A stretch of 23,335 bases of DNA from Candidatus Nitrosopumilus sp. (GCA_029864805.1 JAOTSS010000028.1:1-23335); one strand, 5' to 3'. Positions 8,730 through 17,361 are shown, counted from the first letter of the stretch. Notes: generated from the letters alone by a model not told the origin. Made by a program: numbers and translations.

Positions 8730-10562
8730 ATGAGAGACAATACTCCAAAATCGTCGTTCCAGTCTTACTTTCTATCATTATCCTTGGTAGCGCTCTTGAC
8801 AGTATCTTCTTTTCATGTTTTGGAAATTAACACCAATGCATACGCTTGCTCCTGCTCTTTGCCTGACTCTGCAAAGGATGCACTAGATGATAGTGATGCA
8901 GTGTTTTCGGGTAAAGTGGTGAATACTAGTGGAAAACATCCAGATTCCAGACATGACCCAGTCTATGTGACCTTTGCAATAGACCAAGTTTGGAAGGGAC
9001 CTGCAAACATTACGATGACCGTTGGAACTGAATCTTCAGAGGCCTCATGTGGTTATGAGTTCCAACAGAACGAGACGTATGTGGTATATGCATACCAAAA
9101 AGAAAATGGAGGCTTCAACAGTTTGCATACGAGTCTTTGTAGCGGAACAGCACTGTTTTCTGAATCTTATGATGGCTTACATGAATTGGGTACTGGAACA
9201 AAAATTTTACAATCAGAAAATGAAATAGGCGAATTAATAAAAGAAAATAAAATTGAAGCCATTGCGTTAACACCATTTGAATTGTATTTTGAAGAAGAAG
9301 ATTTTACGACACAGGGGCCTAACCACAACATACTGATGCTGAACAAGGGAGACTCAACAGTACTCAACATCCACATCAAAAACAATGATAACATATCACA
9401 CCAGATAACTATGAATGATTCAAGAGGAGTTGGTGTCTCTGGATTATTTGAGTCATTTAGCTTTAAGCCAGAACAATTCACGGTACTGCCACACCAGACA
9501 AATTCCACAAAACTCCACGTTACAATTTCAGAAAATACTGATACACATTCCAGATTTGTCACATTTTTGGCTCAAAGTGATACATTTGGAATGAAGGGAC
9601 TAGGATTTTTCATTGTAGTGGACAGGGAGATTGGCGAGTTTGTTGACCATTCGATGAGGGCAGGGCTGCCTGGGCCTGCATTTGGGCGCCTGGATGTGAA
9701 AATTTCTGAAACAGATGCTGAAAAACTAATTGACAGCGGATTTGGAACGCCCACATATCTTCCTTCAGGATACGAGTTTCAGGGAATGGACGGCTCAGAA
9801 GGACACCAGAGATTTCTCTACTCCCCAGTACCGATAATGGCCGAGTCAACGAGATTCTCAGAGTTCTGGAATGATGGGGGAATTTTGATTCTTTATGGTA
9901 TTGATGGGCCAAACGTCAACAACACAAAGTCACTTCCATTCAGGATTGCACAGGATGAGGGACAGCAGATAATGATAAACGGCATGATGGGTGATGCAGT
10001 TGAAAAACAGACAAGAAAGGTCGCATACAGTGACACCACATATGACTTTCCAGCAAGCATCTCCTTTTTTGATGATGCAAAAAAGAAATCTGTTTTTCTG
10101 AGGGCAAACATGCCGCTAGATGAGATGCTCAAGATTGCAGTGTCCATCCCAGTTTATGATGGACCCAATTTTACAGTTGGGGAAGACACAGCACATCAAC
10201 AAGGACAAGTAGACTATCCCCCTCCAAGGCCATTATACATTACACCTCTAAAACAGTTCAAGTCAGGAATTTCAGTTTCTGAAATTAGCTGTAAACACGA
10301 TTTGCAATTAATAATCAAACCAAGAGACAATTCTCCTGCATGTGTCAAAGAACAAACCATTACAAAACTAGTTGAACGCGGATGGGGAGAGTCTGCACCA
10401 ATACCAGAACCAATGACAGGGGAGTTACGTTATGGTGAGCAAGAATGTGAATTCATTGATGAAAGAGGGGAATCACGTTCCTGCATTGTTTCAGGATGGA
10501 CCAAACCTGCATCTGAATTAGATTGTGAGAAAGTTTGTGCACCTCCAGGTACAAAGGAGTAA
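8730..10562 (+). CDS. Secreted protein with TIMP/NTR-like N-terminal domain
   Basis: A 610-residue exported protein, ATG start. A signal peptide covers 1-39 and ends NAYA; the mature protein would begin Cys40-Ser-Cys42, the N-terminal Cys arrangement of TIMP/netrin-like (NTR) domains. The NTR-like domain (about 40-155) has DAVFSGKVV, VWKGP and CGYEF...YVVYAY. A beta-sandwich-like segment follows (about 175-305), then a DUF4367-like region (about 325-480). The C-terminus carries a motif common in Nitrosopumilus-type exported proteins: SGISVSEISC (512-521), SPACV (535-539), RGWG (550-553). No C-terminal anchor is visible. It heads the co-directional cluster, 85 bp after the phased array, which is therefore its likely upstream region. 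The partner or target is unknown; enzyme inhibition should not be assumed from the NTR fold. Confidence 0.8.
   Translation: MRDNTPKSSFQSYFLSLSLVALLTVSSFHVLEINTNAYACSCSLPDSAKDALDDSDAVFSGKVVNTSGKHPDSRHDPVYVTFAIDQVWKGPANITMTVGTESSEASCGYEFQQNETYVVYAYQKENGGFNSLHTSLCSGTALFSESYDGLHELGTGTKILQSENEIGELIKENKIEAIALTPFELYFEEEDFTTQGPNHNILMLNKGDSTVLNIHIKNNDNISHQITMNDSRGVGVSGLFESFSFKPEQFTVLPHQTNSTKLHVTISENTDTHSRFVTFLAQSDTFGMKGLGFFIVVDREIGEFVDHSMRAGLPGPAFGRLDVKISETDAEKLIDSGFGTPTYLPSGYEFQGMDGSEGHQRFLYSPVPIMAESTRFSEFWNDGGILILYGIDGPNVNNTKSLPFRIAQDEGQQIMINGMMGDAVEKQTRKVAYSDTTYDFPASISFFDDAKKKSVFLRANMPLDEMLKIAVSIPVYDGPNFTVGEDTAHQQGQVDYPPPRPLYITPLKQFKSGISVSEISCKHDLQLIIKPRDNSPACVKEQTITKLVERGWGESAPIPEPMTGELRYGEQECEFIDERGESRSCIVSGWTKPASELDCEKVCAPPGTKE
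10555..10559 (+). promoter_or_regulatory. Shine-Dalgarno AGGAG fixing the 10565 start
   Basis: AGGAG lies inside the last codons of the preceding gene, 5 nt before ATG 10565. It supports that ATG over an earlier in-frame start at 10535 that would lack a signal peptide at its N-terminus. Confidence 0.65.
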
Positions 10563-10564
10563 AA

Positions 10565-11503
10565 ATGAAGAACAATCTTTTGGTAATTTTTGCATTTACT
10601 ATGATGATGATATTCTCATCAGTTTCTCTGGTCTATGCACCTCCAGAACCAAGTCCTGAGGATGACTTTAGATATTCAGACCACGTACTGACCGGAAAAA
10701 TAATCTCATCTGAAATAATTGTTGACCCAAGAGAAGACAATCCTGCCATGACATTTTATAATACTGTAGTCTATGATGTCCAAGTTTTGGAGTGGCACAA
10801 GAATCCTCTTGAACAAAGTGTTGTTACTGCTTACGGAACACACTTTCCTAACGATGTGATTCCAGAACCGCAATGGGGAATAGTGGAATTTGAAATTGGC
10901 GATACCGTTTATCTGTATCTGGATCAAACAGAACAAGGTCTAAAATTCAGAGAATACGGTTCCCGACTTTTGCCTGCAGACGATATAGAGCCTTTCCCGT
11001 CACCTTGCAAAAGTGGACCTGCTCCAGAAGGAAATTTTGCATTCTTTGATTGCAACTGGGTTGAGATTCCCCCTCATTGGGAATTCAATAACGGACAATG
11101 GCAGGAAGATCCTTCCGTGCTAAAACTAGGCCCAGAATCAGATCCTGTATGTCCAGATGTTGGTGTCTGTACCTGTACAGGAAAATTCAATTATTATAAT
11201 TCCACTGACAATCGATGCTACTCTTCTCCATACATTCCAACATCCTATCAGAATGCATGCAAGCAGTATGCGCAACTTGATTTTCCAGGATGGGATTTTA
11301 ATGGACATACATGCAACTGGGTTTCTACCTCTGATCCTTACGAGAATGACGAATCAATGCGACTGGCGTCAGAGAAGATAGATGTTGGAGGTCTTGGAAT
11401 CAATTTTTCAGATTATGATGGTGCAAGTACAATAATGGTTGGAATTATAATTGGCACAGGCATTGCATTTAGTTTATTGCTTTATTGGAGAAAAAGAAAA
11501 TGA
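10565..11503 (+). CDS. Membrane-anchored exported protein, NTR-like domain
   Basis: A 312-residue protein. Residues 1-25 are a signal peptide ending VYA. The region at about 35-135 (DHVLTGKIIS, VYDVQVLEW, FEIGDTVYLYL) has the beta-strand pattern of the NTR-like domain in the preceding gene, without its N-terminal Cys-x-Cys. A middle Cys-rich part includes CPDVGVCTCTG and several further Cys. A C-terminal helix (VGIIIGTGIAFSLLLYW) followed by RKRK anchors it with the tail inside the cell. Its start is coupled to the previous stop and its TGA overlaps the next ATG (ATGA). Probably it works at the cell surface with its neighbour; the function is unknown. Confidence 0.75.
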   Translation: MKNNLLVIFAFTMMMIFSSVSLVYAPPEPSPEDDFRYSDHVLTGKIISSEIIVDPREDNPAMTFYNTVVYDVQVLEWHKNPLEQSVVTAYGTHFPNDVIPEPQWGIVEFEIGDTVYLYLDQTEQGLKFREYGSRLLPADDIEPFPSPCKSGPAPEGNFAFFDCNWVEIPPHWEFNNGQWQEDPSVLKLGPESDPVCPDVGVCTCTGKFNYYNSTDNRCYSSPYIPTSYQNACKQYAQLDFPGWDFNGHTCNWVSTSDPYENDESMRLASEKIDVGGLGINFSDYDGASTIMVGIIIGTGIAFSLLLYWRKRK

Positions 11504-11847
11504 AGACTAGATACATCCTTCTCAGTATAATTGGTCTAATTATTGTGGCAATGTGGATGATTGGCGTACCATTAATGGGCGCTCATCCTATTGCCATTTT
11601 GGCCATTCCATTTGCAATAATTCAAATGACTATGGTGGAAGGAAATGGGGTAGTTTGTTTTGACTCTTGTGGACCGTGTGCGTCTTGGGGTGAAAACTAT
11701 CTACCTTTTGAGGACGGATGTCGGCTACCTGAAAGTGTAGATGATTGTAATTTGGTTCTTCCTAACATGGAATGGGAATTTATGGATAACAAATGTGTGC
11801 CTCTAAATGTAAATCCAAATACGGTAATAACATTGGATGGGCCTTAA
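11500..11847 (+). CDS. Small Cys-rich membrane protein
   Basis: A 115-residue protein starting MKTRYILLSIIG. The ATG is chosen over TTG 11485 because GGAG at 11487-11490 sits 9 nt before it and the MKTR cassette begins there. Two hydrophobic helices (about 5-22 and 28-45) are followed by an external part with CFDSCGPC and three further Cys, suggesting disulfides. It overlaps the upstream stop as ATGA. I do not recognise a family. Confidence 0.65.
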   Translation: MKTRYILLSIIGLIIVAMWMIGVPLMGAHPIAILAIPFAIIQMTMVEGNGVVCFDSCGPCASWGENYLPFEDGCRLPESVDDCNLVLPNMEWEFMDNKCVPLNVNPNTVITLDGP

Positions 11848-11870
11848 ATCATGTATCTTTTTGATTGGAA

Positions 11871-13037
11871 ATGAAGACTAAACTTTTGATAATAATTGCA
11901 AGCATAGTATTGATGTCATCATCTGTACTTGTGACCTATGACGCATCTGCAATATGCATGCCAAATTCAGATTGGCCAGACAGGCCATGCTATGGATGTC
12001 CCAGTTGTTATCCTGGAATTGAGCAGGAAAAAAGAGACTGGATTGGATACTATGAATTCAAGGGAATGCAATGGATGGAACAGCAAAAAGATAGGATGCT
12101 CAGAACAATAGATGACAAAGGACTTGACATGTGGCTAAACCACAAGTCACCCTACTTTACCGACTCTAACCGTAACGTTTGGATGTATTATTACCTCAAG
12201 GGAGATGTGCAACGAGAGTATGGAAAGTATGTAGGAGAGTTTGATCCTCCCAGACATCAGTTCACCGAAAGCCATCCTCAAAGCTATGTTGGTGTGCTCT
12301 GCAACAACGAAATGGAATTATTGCTCAAAGAAAGCAAGAAAACTCCCGCATGCGTGAATGCCAACTCAGCAGAGGTGTTGATTAAAAGAGGTTGGGGCAA
12401 TCCAGTGAAAACCAAAAGTGTGGATGATAATATCTGGCATGGGGATGTTCGATACGACATAGATGGTGGAGAATTAACTCGCGTCACTTCAGAGAATGTG
12501 ATTAGAAACAGCATGGTGCATTCTGAAACTGTCTCATTGACATTTGAGATAATGCCCTCAACGAATGGAACGTTGGCAGTAAGCATTCCTCACGGCATGC
12601 TGAATACATACCCTGATCATTGGAGGGAATTTGTTGTGACAGTTGACGGAAATAAAGTTGATACATTTAATCATAGCAAAAGGGATTATTTCCAAATGCA
12701 CATAATACCATTTGAGTCAGATGCCCACGAGATTACAGTATCAATTCCCCCATGGCCGCTATGGATAAAAGTTGAAAAAATGCAATTTGATTATGATGAT
12801 TGGATCATCCCTCCAATTGATATGACCAAAGAAAAAATTAAGAATTTTCCAAACTTGCAGAGCTCAATCAGTTTTGTTGATGAATCCAAAAATATAATGT
12901 ACAGAAACGTCTCCTATGAGGAAACTGCAAAACTACAGGAATTGTTCGGTGTAGCGTATAATGGTCAACGATACATGACATATGATTATAATCTGTACAC
13001 TATTTCCTGGTCTTTTCAGTATGATAGACCCGAATGA
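11871..13037 (+). CDS. Exported protein with VSEI/RGWG-type motif
   Basis: A 388-residue protein with the MKTK cassette start at ATG 11871; a TTG two codons earlier is less likely. The signal peptide ends DASA at about residue 28. A Cys cluster follows (CMPNSDWPDRPCYGCPSC), then an aromatic helical region (about 45-125). A diverged copy of the motif seen in the 8730 gene (VGVLCNNEMELLLKESKK, TPACVN, IKRGWG) lies at about 140-180. After that comes a beta-rich domain (about 200-300, EIMPSTNGTLAVSIPHG, FVVTVDGN). No C-terminal anchor. Probably a surface or secreted protein; the function is not known. Confidence 0.75.
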   Translation: MKTKLLIIIASIVLMSSSVLVTYDASAICMPNSDWPDRPCYGCPSCYPGIEQEKRDWIGYYEFKGMQWMEQQKDRMLRTIDDKGLDMWLNHKSPYFTDSNRNVWMYYYLKGDVQREYGKYVGEFDPPRHQFTESHPQSYVGVLCNNEMELLLKESKKTPACVNANSAEVLIKRGWGNPVKTKSVDDNIWHGDVRYDIDGGELTRVTSENVIRNSMVHSETVSLTFEIMPSTNGTLAVSIPHGMLNTYPDHWREFVVTVDGNKVDTFNHSKRDYFQMHIIPFESDAHEITVSIPPWPLWIKVEKMQFDYDDWIIPPIDMTKEKIKNFPNLQSSISFVDESKNIMYRNVSYEETAKLQELFGVAYNGQRYMTYDYNLYTISWSFQYDRPE

Positions 13038-13051
13038 TTTTGGAGAATGGG

Positions 13052-13252
13052 ATGAAAACTAGAACTCAAAAACTATCAAAAGAAAGAAAGATGATTTATT
13101 TTGTCATCTTCCTGTTTGTCTTGAATGCCTTTGGTCTGATTCCAATTGGTGTGATTGGAGCATATACTGCAGAACCGATAACTGTCACATCCAGCAAAAC
13201 ACTGGAAGATGGGACTGTGGTAGATTTGATGGGCAAAAAACACAGGATATGA
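13052..13252 (+). CDS. Small membrane protein, probably truncated by a frameshift
   Basis: A 66-residue product starting MKTRTQKL at ATG 13052, with GGAG at 13042-13045 placed 6 nt upstream; an ATG at 13034 overlapping the previous stop is the alternative. A single helix (MIYFVIFLFVLNAFGLIPIG) at about 17-36 is followed by an external tail ending VDLMGKKHRI. The tail runs through AAAAAA at 13235-13240. With seven A instead of six, the frame would continue as MGKKTQDMIKAYEKQ...LLELIGNRK and stop at 13321-13323, giving about 90 residues. The short form is therefore probably a mutation, a sequencing indel or a slippage site. Confidence 0.6.
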   Translation: MKTRTQKLSKERKMIYFVIFLFVLNAFGLIPIGVIGAYTAEPITVTSSKTLEDGTVVDLMGKKHRI

Positions 13253-13323
13253 TCAAAGCATATGAGAAACAATATGGCAGTCTTCCTGAAGAATTGTTGG
13301 AATTAATTGGGAATAGAAAATGA
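13249..13323 (+). CDS. 24-codon ORF, likely the displaced C-terminus of the preceding gene
   Basis: The ORF reads MIKAYEKQYGSLPEELLELI and ends GNRK. It overlaps the preceding stop as ATGA and the following MKTR start as ATGA. It is amphipathic and natural-looking. I read it as the lost tail of the 13052 gene after an indel in the A6 run, but an independent coupled micro-protein cannot be excluded. Confidence 0.4.
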   Translation: MIKAYEKQYGSLPEELLELIGNRK

Positions 13324-14243
13324 AGACTAGGCTTTTGATGATATTTGCAATTGGAATGATTGGATTTGCAGCAATCCCGTACTCCTACGCATCTTGTGCG
13401 GCTCCGTTGTTTGGACCTCCAGGACCGTGCTTTGATTCGTTTTCTGTGTTTACCGATACAGCACTTACTGAAAAATCAATCATGGAAAACTATGCCCGAA
13501 ACATCGAGTTAAACTACGGGGACTGGCAAATGTCCGACAGAAATTGGGGCAATGAAGATGATGCATTACAACTGCCTGCAATAATCTGTACAGAGTTTGT
13601 AGTAGATGGCATTAAACAATACAGAATGGCCAAATGGGTGGATTCGCAAACCATTTCCAGCTTTGAGAACCATAGGGATGACTCCCTTTGTGACAAATGG
13701 CTTTCACCAATTGATGACGGTGTAAAAATAAGGTGGGACAAATCCAACTATTTGCCAAATGATGTAGGAATTGTCAAAGTGGCTGATAAGGGCATGAATC
13801 TAGATGATGCAAAAATAGATTCCTTTGACATTCATGTGTGGTCAGACACTGATCATACAGGTATCAAATTAACAATAACTGAAACTGATAATGCTAGTGG
13901 AATTTTTGAAGCCAGAGTTTTCTTTACAGTTACTGATGAATCAAGAGACACTCAACTTTTAGTGGAAGATGCCGTGTATGCTGAGCATAAATCAAGTGTT
14001 AATATTTCAAGAATAATTAACGACACTGAACATGTAGAACTAACTGAGGAGATGTTTGAAGATGCATTCATAGAATGTGCGGAGGGATACAAGCAAATTG
14101 ATTCTGAGTGTATACCTGATGATGTTCTTACAATTAGTTACGGTCATCAATGGGCTCTAAAAATCATTTTGATAATACTTGTTTTGATTACAATATCTGT
14201 TGGAATAATTGTGGGTTTAAAAATTTGGAGAAAAAGAAAATGA
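13320..14243 (+). CDS. Membrane-anchored protein with S-layer-type Ig domain
   Basis: A 307-residue protein, MKTR cassette start. The signal peptide ends SYA at residue 24, followed by Cys26. The middle region has IICTEFVVDGIKQYRMAKW. At about 138-225 is a beta-sandwich of the kind repeated in thaumarchaeal surface proteins: IRWDKSNYLPND, then FDIHVWSDTDHTGIKLTITE, and SGIFEARVFFTV. A Cys pair (CAEGYKQIDSEC) precedes a C-terminal helix (about 280-301) and a WRKRK tail. It overlaps its neighbours by ATGA at both ends. Probably it sits in the pseudoperiplasm or contacts the S-layer; this is inference. Confidence 0.75.
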   Translation: MKTRLLMIFAIGMIGFAAIPYSYASCAAPLFGPPGPCFDSFSVFTDTALTEKSIMENYARNIELNYGDWQMSDRNWGNEDDALQLPAIICTEFVVDGIKQYRMAKWVDSQTISSFENHRDDSLCDKWLSPIDDGVKIRWDKSNYLPNDVGIVKVADKGMNLDDAKIDSFDIHVWSDTDHTGIKLTITETDNASGIFEARVFFTVTDESRDTQLLVEDAVYAEHKSSVNISRIINDTEHVELTEEMFEDAFIECAEGYKQIDSECIPDDVLTISYGHQWALKIILIILVLITISVGIIVGLKIWRKRK

Positions 14244-14704
14244 GGACTAGTTACATAATCATCATACTTGGAGTTACCATTGCCAGTTCTGTAATTTTTG
14301 CTGTTTCACAAGATGTTTTACAAGAACAGAATCTATCCAAACAATGTGATATCCCATTTGATGAAAATTTCCTAAAAAGAAGAGCATATTCAGCACCTAA
14401 TGATGGAAAGCCACATCATACTATTGAGGCAGAATTTTCAATCTACCGTACTGTTCCAATTGGAGAATTTAGAGTTGACGAATTTTCTCATTCATTGATA
14501 TTGAAACCTGTAGTAACTTCGCATGGCTACATCATAATGTGTGATCCATTACCAATTTTAGAAAAAAGATTCGGTGCACAAATAGATGGTCTGGTAATTC
14601 TTGTCGATGATAAAGAAATTGAATATAAAATAATCAATAATGTGCTAAAAATCAATGTCAACAACAATACACGAATTGAAATTGTTGGGATTGACAAGGA
14701 TTAG
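14240..14704 (+). CDS. Small exported protein
   Basis: A 154-residue protein starting MRTSYIIIILG. GGAG at 14227-14230 and the cassette fix the ATG at 14240. The open frame extends upstream to 14150, but that part lies inside the preceding gene. The signal peptide or anchor is about 1-22 (ending IFAVSQ). The remainder is beta-rich with two Cys (QCDIPF and IIMCDPLP). No family recognised. Its TAG is 3 nt before the next ATG. Confidence 0.65.
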   Translation: MRTSYIIIILGVTIASSVIFAVSQDVLQEQNLSKQCDIPFDENFLKRRAYSAPNDGKPHHTIEAEFSIYRTVPIGEFRVDEFSHSLILKPVVTSHGYIIMCDPLPILEKRFGAQIDGLVILVDDKEIEYKIINNVLKINVNNNTRIEIVGIDKD

Positions 14705-14707
14705 AAA

Positions 14708-15034
14708 ATGAAAACAGACTCTCGAATTATGATTTCAATTGACAAGCAGTTTTACAGCGATGATGATGAGATTCGTATCCATGTGTGGTTTAATCATTCG
14801 TTTTACTCACCTGCCACTCTAACTGTTTTAAGCCCAACTGGCAGAAAGATAGATTCCTCCGGACTAAAAACAGATGCTCAAATCACTGAGACATTTGCGT
14901 TTACATGTGGTGGGCCATTCATGTTTGAAAACGGGTACTATACAGTCAGGGTTGAGTGTGAGAATGCAGTGTCTGAGGCAATGTTTGAGTATTACAATTC
15001 AAAAAATAGGTTTGGTTCGAGATCTGTAAAATGA
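14708..15034 (+). CDS. Single Ig-like domain protein lacking a signal peptide
   Basis: A 108-residue beta-sandwich-like protein (ISIDKQFYSDDDEIRIHVWF, LTVLSPTGRKI, FENGYYTVRVEC). The pattern matches the Ig-like domains used in archaeal surface proteins (conserved DK-x-Y-x-x-x-D and GxYTVxV). It begins with a diverged cassette (MKTDSR) but lacks the hydrophobic segment of its neighbours. It is either cytosolic, exported by another route, or a domain cut from a larger protein. The TGA overlaps the next start. Confidence 0.65.
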   Translation: MKTDSRIMISIDKQFYSDDDEIRIHVWFNHSFYSPATLTVLSPTGRKIDSSGLKTDAQITETFAFTCGGPFMFENGYYTVRVECENAVSEAMFEYYNSKNRFGSRSVK

Positions 15035-15648
15035 AAACTAGATTTTTGATAATCATTGCAGCATTTCTAATGCTGCTTCCATGGTTTCAAGGATTTGATA
15101 TTGGAATGAACAACGAAGTAATGATGGATGGAATCACAACAAGTGCAATTGCTGTTATGATAATCACCATTATCTTCTCTTTGGTGTCATGGTTTCTATT
15201 TTCATGGGCATCTAAAAACATCAAATTTACAGGAATTCCTCTGAGCATAATTACGTCTGCATCTTTAGTAATTCCATTCCTTCAAGTTCTGGGACCAATG
15301 GCCGCAGTAATTATTGGAGTTGTAGCAGGATTTACAGCATTCATGTTACAAAAAAAGATAACAAGTCCTGCAGAAAACAAATTTTTGTTGGTTGCGACAG
15401 TAACCATTGTTGTGACATATTCTGTTTTGATCACAATGATTTTAGTGACTCAGACAAACTCAATTTGGGATACAGGAGATGGTATCGGTGCGTGGACCGG
15501 AACTGCAAAATTATTGAAAAACCCAGGTGTTTACACCATTTTACGTAATCATGTTGGGTTTGCTTTCTTTCTGGCAATAATTCTCTCTTTGATAATAACT
15601 GGGCTGATAGTTAGGAAAAAATCAAAAGAGGCCAAACTTTTGAAATGA
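15031..15648 (+). CDS. Polytopic membrane protein
   Basis: A 205-residue protein, MKTRFLIIIAAF start overlapping the previous stop (ATGA). About six hydrophobic helices are visible: 4-18, 36-60, 69-86, 88-106, 118-140 and 173-194, ending in a basic tail (RKKSKEAKLLK). A hydrophilic stretch (about 142-170, DTGDGIGAWTGTAKLL) would face outside between the last two helices. No transporter signature is recognised. Confidence 0.7.
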   Translation: MKTRFLIIIAAFLMLLPWFQGFDIGMNNEVMMDGITTSAIAVMIITIIFSLVSWFLFSWASKNIKFTGIPLSIITSASLVIPFLQVLGPMAAVIIGVVAGFTAFMLQKKITSPAENKFLLVATVTIVVTYSVLITMILVTQTNSIWDTGDGIGAWTGTAKLLKNPGVYTILRNHVGFAFFLAIILSLIITGLIVRKKSKEAKLLK

Positions 15649-15678
15649 ATATAATCACAAACCAAATCATTATTCTCA

Positions 15679-15933
15679 TTGAAAGTATTTTGCATCAGGC
15701 ACTTTGATGCACCTACCTCTGAAAAATTTACTGAGTTTCACGTGGATTCCCACAGGACATGGTGGTGCTGCAAGCAACTCAAGGAGCATGACAAACATTT
15801 CCAGCTGTGGAACGTAAAGTGGGCAAAATTTCACTTTAAGGACATTGCCACTGATGGAAACATTGCGTTTTTTCCAATGAGTTACTGCCCGTATTGTGGG
15901 GAAAAGATAGAGTACGAGGAAATTGCAAAATGA
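15679..15933 (+). CDS. Small zinc-ribbon-like protein
   Basis: An 84-residue protein from TTG 15679 (no in-frame ATG is available upstream). The C-terminal YCPYCGEKIEYEE is a typical zinc knuckle; further Cys and His lie at the N-terminus (FCIRHF) and in the middle (WWCCKQLKEHDKHF). It has no signal peptide or helix, so it is a cytosolic protein within a membrane-protein cluster. The ATG upstream at 15645 is out of frame. Function unknown. Confidence 0.6.
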   Translation: MKVFCIRHFDAPTSEKFTEFHVDSHRTWWCCKQLKEHDKHFQLWNVKWAKFHFKDIATDGNIAFFPMSYCPYCGEKIEYEEIAK

Positions 15934-15954
15934 GTTTTTGGAGAAAAAGATGAT

Positions 15955-16308
15955 ATGAACAAGCGGAAACTGTTTTGGACATCTCTCTCGATTTTTACTA
16001 TGATTATTATCGGGACTATTTTATACGTGAATGTTCTTTCGTTTGAGCGACTATTTCCATTGGAATGCGATGTATCAGAAGAATGGATAAGAGGTAAAAC
16101 TGATTTTCTTGTTGTAAAGAACTTTTTGGATAATTACCCTGATGCAGAGTTTAAAAATTTGGGAAATATGGAAAACATGCCTCGATATTGCCAATATTCA
16201 TTTGTTGAAGAAAAGCAGGGAGATACAAAACAAATGAGAATTACTATGGATAAGAACATGCAGTTGGTAAGGATAACTGCTGACCATGGAGCAGAAAATG
16301 AAAACTAG
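15955..16308 (+). CDS. Membrane-anchored small protein
   Basis: A 117-residue protein starting MNKRKLFWTSL. One helix at about 7-27 is followed by an external domain with two Cys (LECDVSEEW and RYCQYSF) and the text DFLVVKNFLDNYPDAEFKN. GGAG at 15940-15943 lies in the same GGAGAAAAAGA context found at two other junctions, although this gene does not begin with MKTR. Its end overlaps the next start by 11 bp. No family recognised. Confidence 0.65.
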   Translation: MNKRKLFWTSLSIFTMIIIGTILYVNVLSFERLFPLECDVSEEWIRGKTDFLVVKNFLDNYPDAEFKNLGNMENMPRYCQYSFVEEKQGDTKQMRITMDKNMQLVRITADHGAENEN

Positions 16309-17086
16309 GAATAAAATCATAATTCTCACAATTATCCTTTTGACAATAGGATTGTTTTACCTCTACATTGCCACAAATGAGCCTTCGACATATGATGAAG
16401 GAATTGGGTTGACACGTTTTTCAGACGATGAATTCCAAAAATTTGTCAATGAAGAAGGAAACGTTGAGAATCTCAACGTCATAAAACTAACTGATGAGGA
16501 ATTGGAAAAGGTTCCAGTCCTAAAAGAGATGATTGAAAAGTCATTAAGAGAAGAGTTCCCATTAAACAGCGTCGGCATTTTAGATTCTACCCTGGATGAA
16601 ATCAAACACAATCACAATTACGTTGCACAAAAATATGCTGCAAAATACAACAAGAATGCTGACTCTTATTTTTCAACAAAACTTCCAGACAAGAGTCAAC
16701 TTGAAAAATTCCCTGATAGTTATTGGTATGAATATGAAGGCCGTTTTTTCAAGTATGGTGAAAAATATTACAGCTTTTATGATAATAACCTCCTTGTAAA
16801 TTATGGTGATCCTCACCGTATTGAAGTGGGTGTCTTAAAGCATGATCTTGCTCCGGATAGATTCTATGTTGAATTAACTGATGATGATTGGCAACATATC
16901 CCAAAGATAAAAGAGGCCATGGATAAAATAGGAACCTTGCAAGAAGACATAAGGGTTCAAACAGGACTGCCAAAATCGGAATTGGCCAAATATCATGCAT
17001 GGGTTGATGATAGCCGCGGGATGGTTGTGGGTTCTTTTCTAGAATACGGGGGAGAATATTACAGAATTTCATTTTGGATTTATTGA
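16298..17086 (+). CDS. Membrane-anchored protein with an internal duplication
   Basis: A 262-residue protein. The ATG at 16298 (MKTRNKIII) is preferred over 16286 because GGAG at 16288-16291 is 6 nt upstream. A single helix at about 5-24 anchors it. The external part has two related units. LTDEELEKVPVLKEM (64-78) matches LTDDDWQHIPKIKEA (193-207), and each is followed by a stretch with an E-Y-x-G-x-x-Y-type motif (EYEGRFFKYGEKYYSF; EYGGEYYRISF). The unit is not one I can name. The TGA overlaps the next start codons. Confidence 0.7.
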   Translation: MKTRNKIIILTIILLTIGLFYLYIATNEPSTYDEGIGLTRFSDDEFQKFVNEEGNVENLNVIKLTDEELEKVPVLKEMIEKSLREEFPLNSVGILDSTLDEIKHNHNYVAQKYAAKYNKNADSYFSTKLPDKSQLEKFPDSYWYEYEGRFFKYGEKYYSFYDNNLLVNYGDPHRIEVGVLKHDLAPDRFYVELTDDDWQHIPKIKEAMDKIGTLQEDIRVQTGLPKSELAKYHAWVDDSRGMVVGSFLEYGGEYYRISFWIY

Positions 17087-17088
17087 TG

Positions 17089-17361
17089 ATGAAGACTAGA
17101 CTTTTGATTCCAGTATTTACAATATCTCTCTTGTTTTCAACTAGCATAGTATTTGGTGAGTCATCTGATGAAAGTCAATATTTTTTTAAAGTAGGCGATT
17201 TTTTTTCTTGGCAGAACTTACAGACGGGCGAAACAATACCTCCCTCAGGAGTGTTAATCTCCATACTTGTGAGCAGTCTTGGATCAATTCTAATTGTATT
17301 GTTTATTGTAATTTATACAATTAAAAAAAGAAGGAAGAAAAAGGCTGAAGAGAAAAAATGA
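17089..17361 (+). CDS. Small bitopic membrane protein
   Basis: A 90-residue protein beginning MKTRLLIPVF at the second of two adjacent ATGs (17086, 17089). The cassette points to 17089. Signal peptide about 1-22 ending VFG, a short external segment, then a helix (VLISILVSSLGSILIVLFIVI) and a lysine-rich tail. It is the last full gene of the cluster and overlaps the orphan cassette by ATGA. Confidence 0.65.
   Translation: MKTRLLIPVFTISLLFSTSIVFGESSDESQYFFKVGDFFSWQNLQTGETIPPSGVLISILVSSLGSILIVLFIVIYTIKKRRKKKAEEKK

Noticed and set aside
13235..13241. Canonical -1 programmed frameshift heptamer AAAAAAC
   Set aside because: The heptamer is present but is not in the zero frame needed for tandem slippage (the codons read AAA AAA CAC). 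A simple homopolymer indel is the simpler reading.
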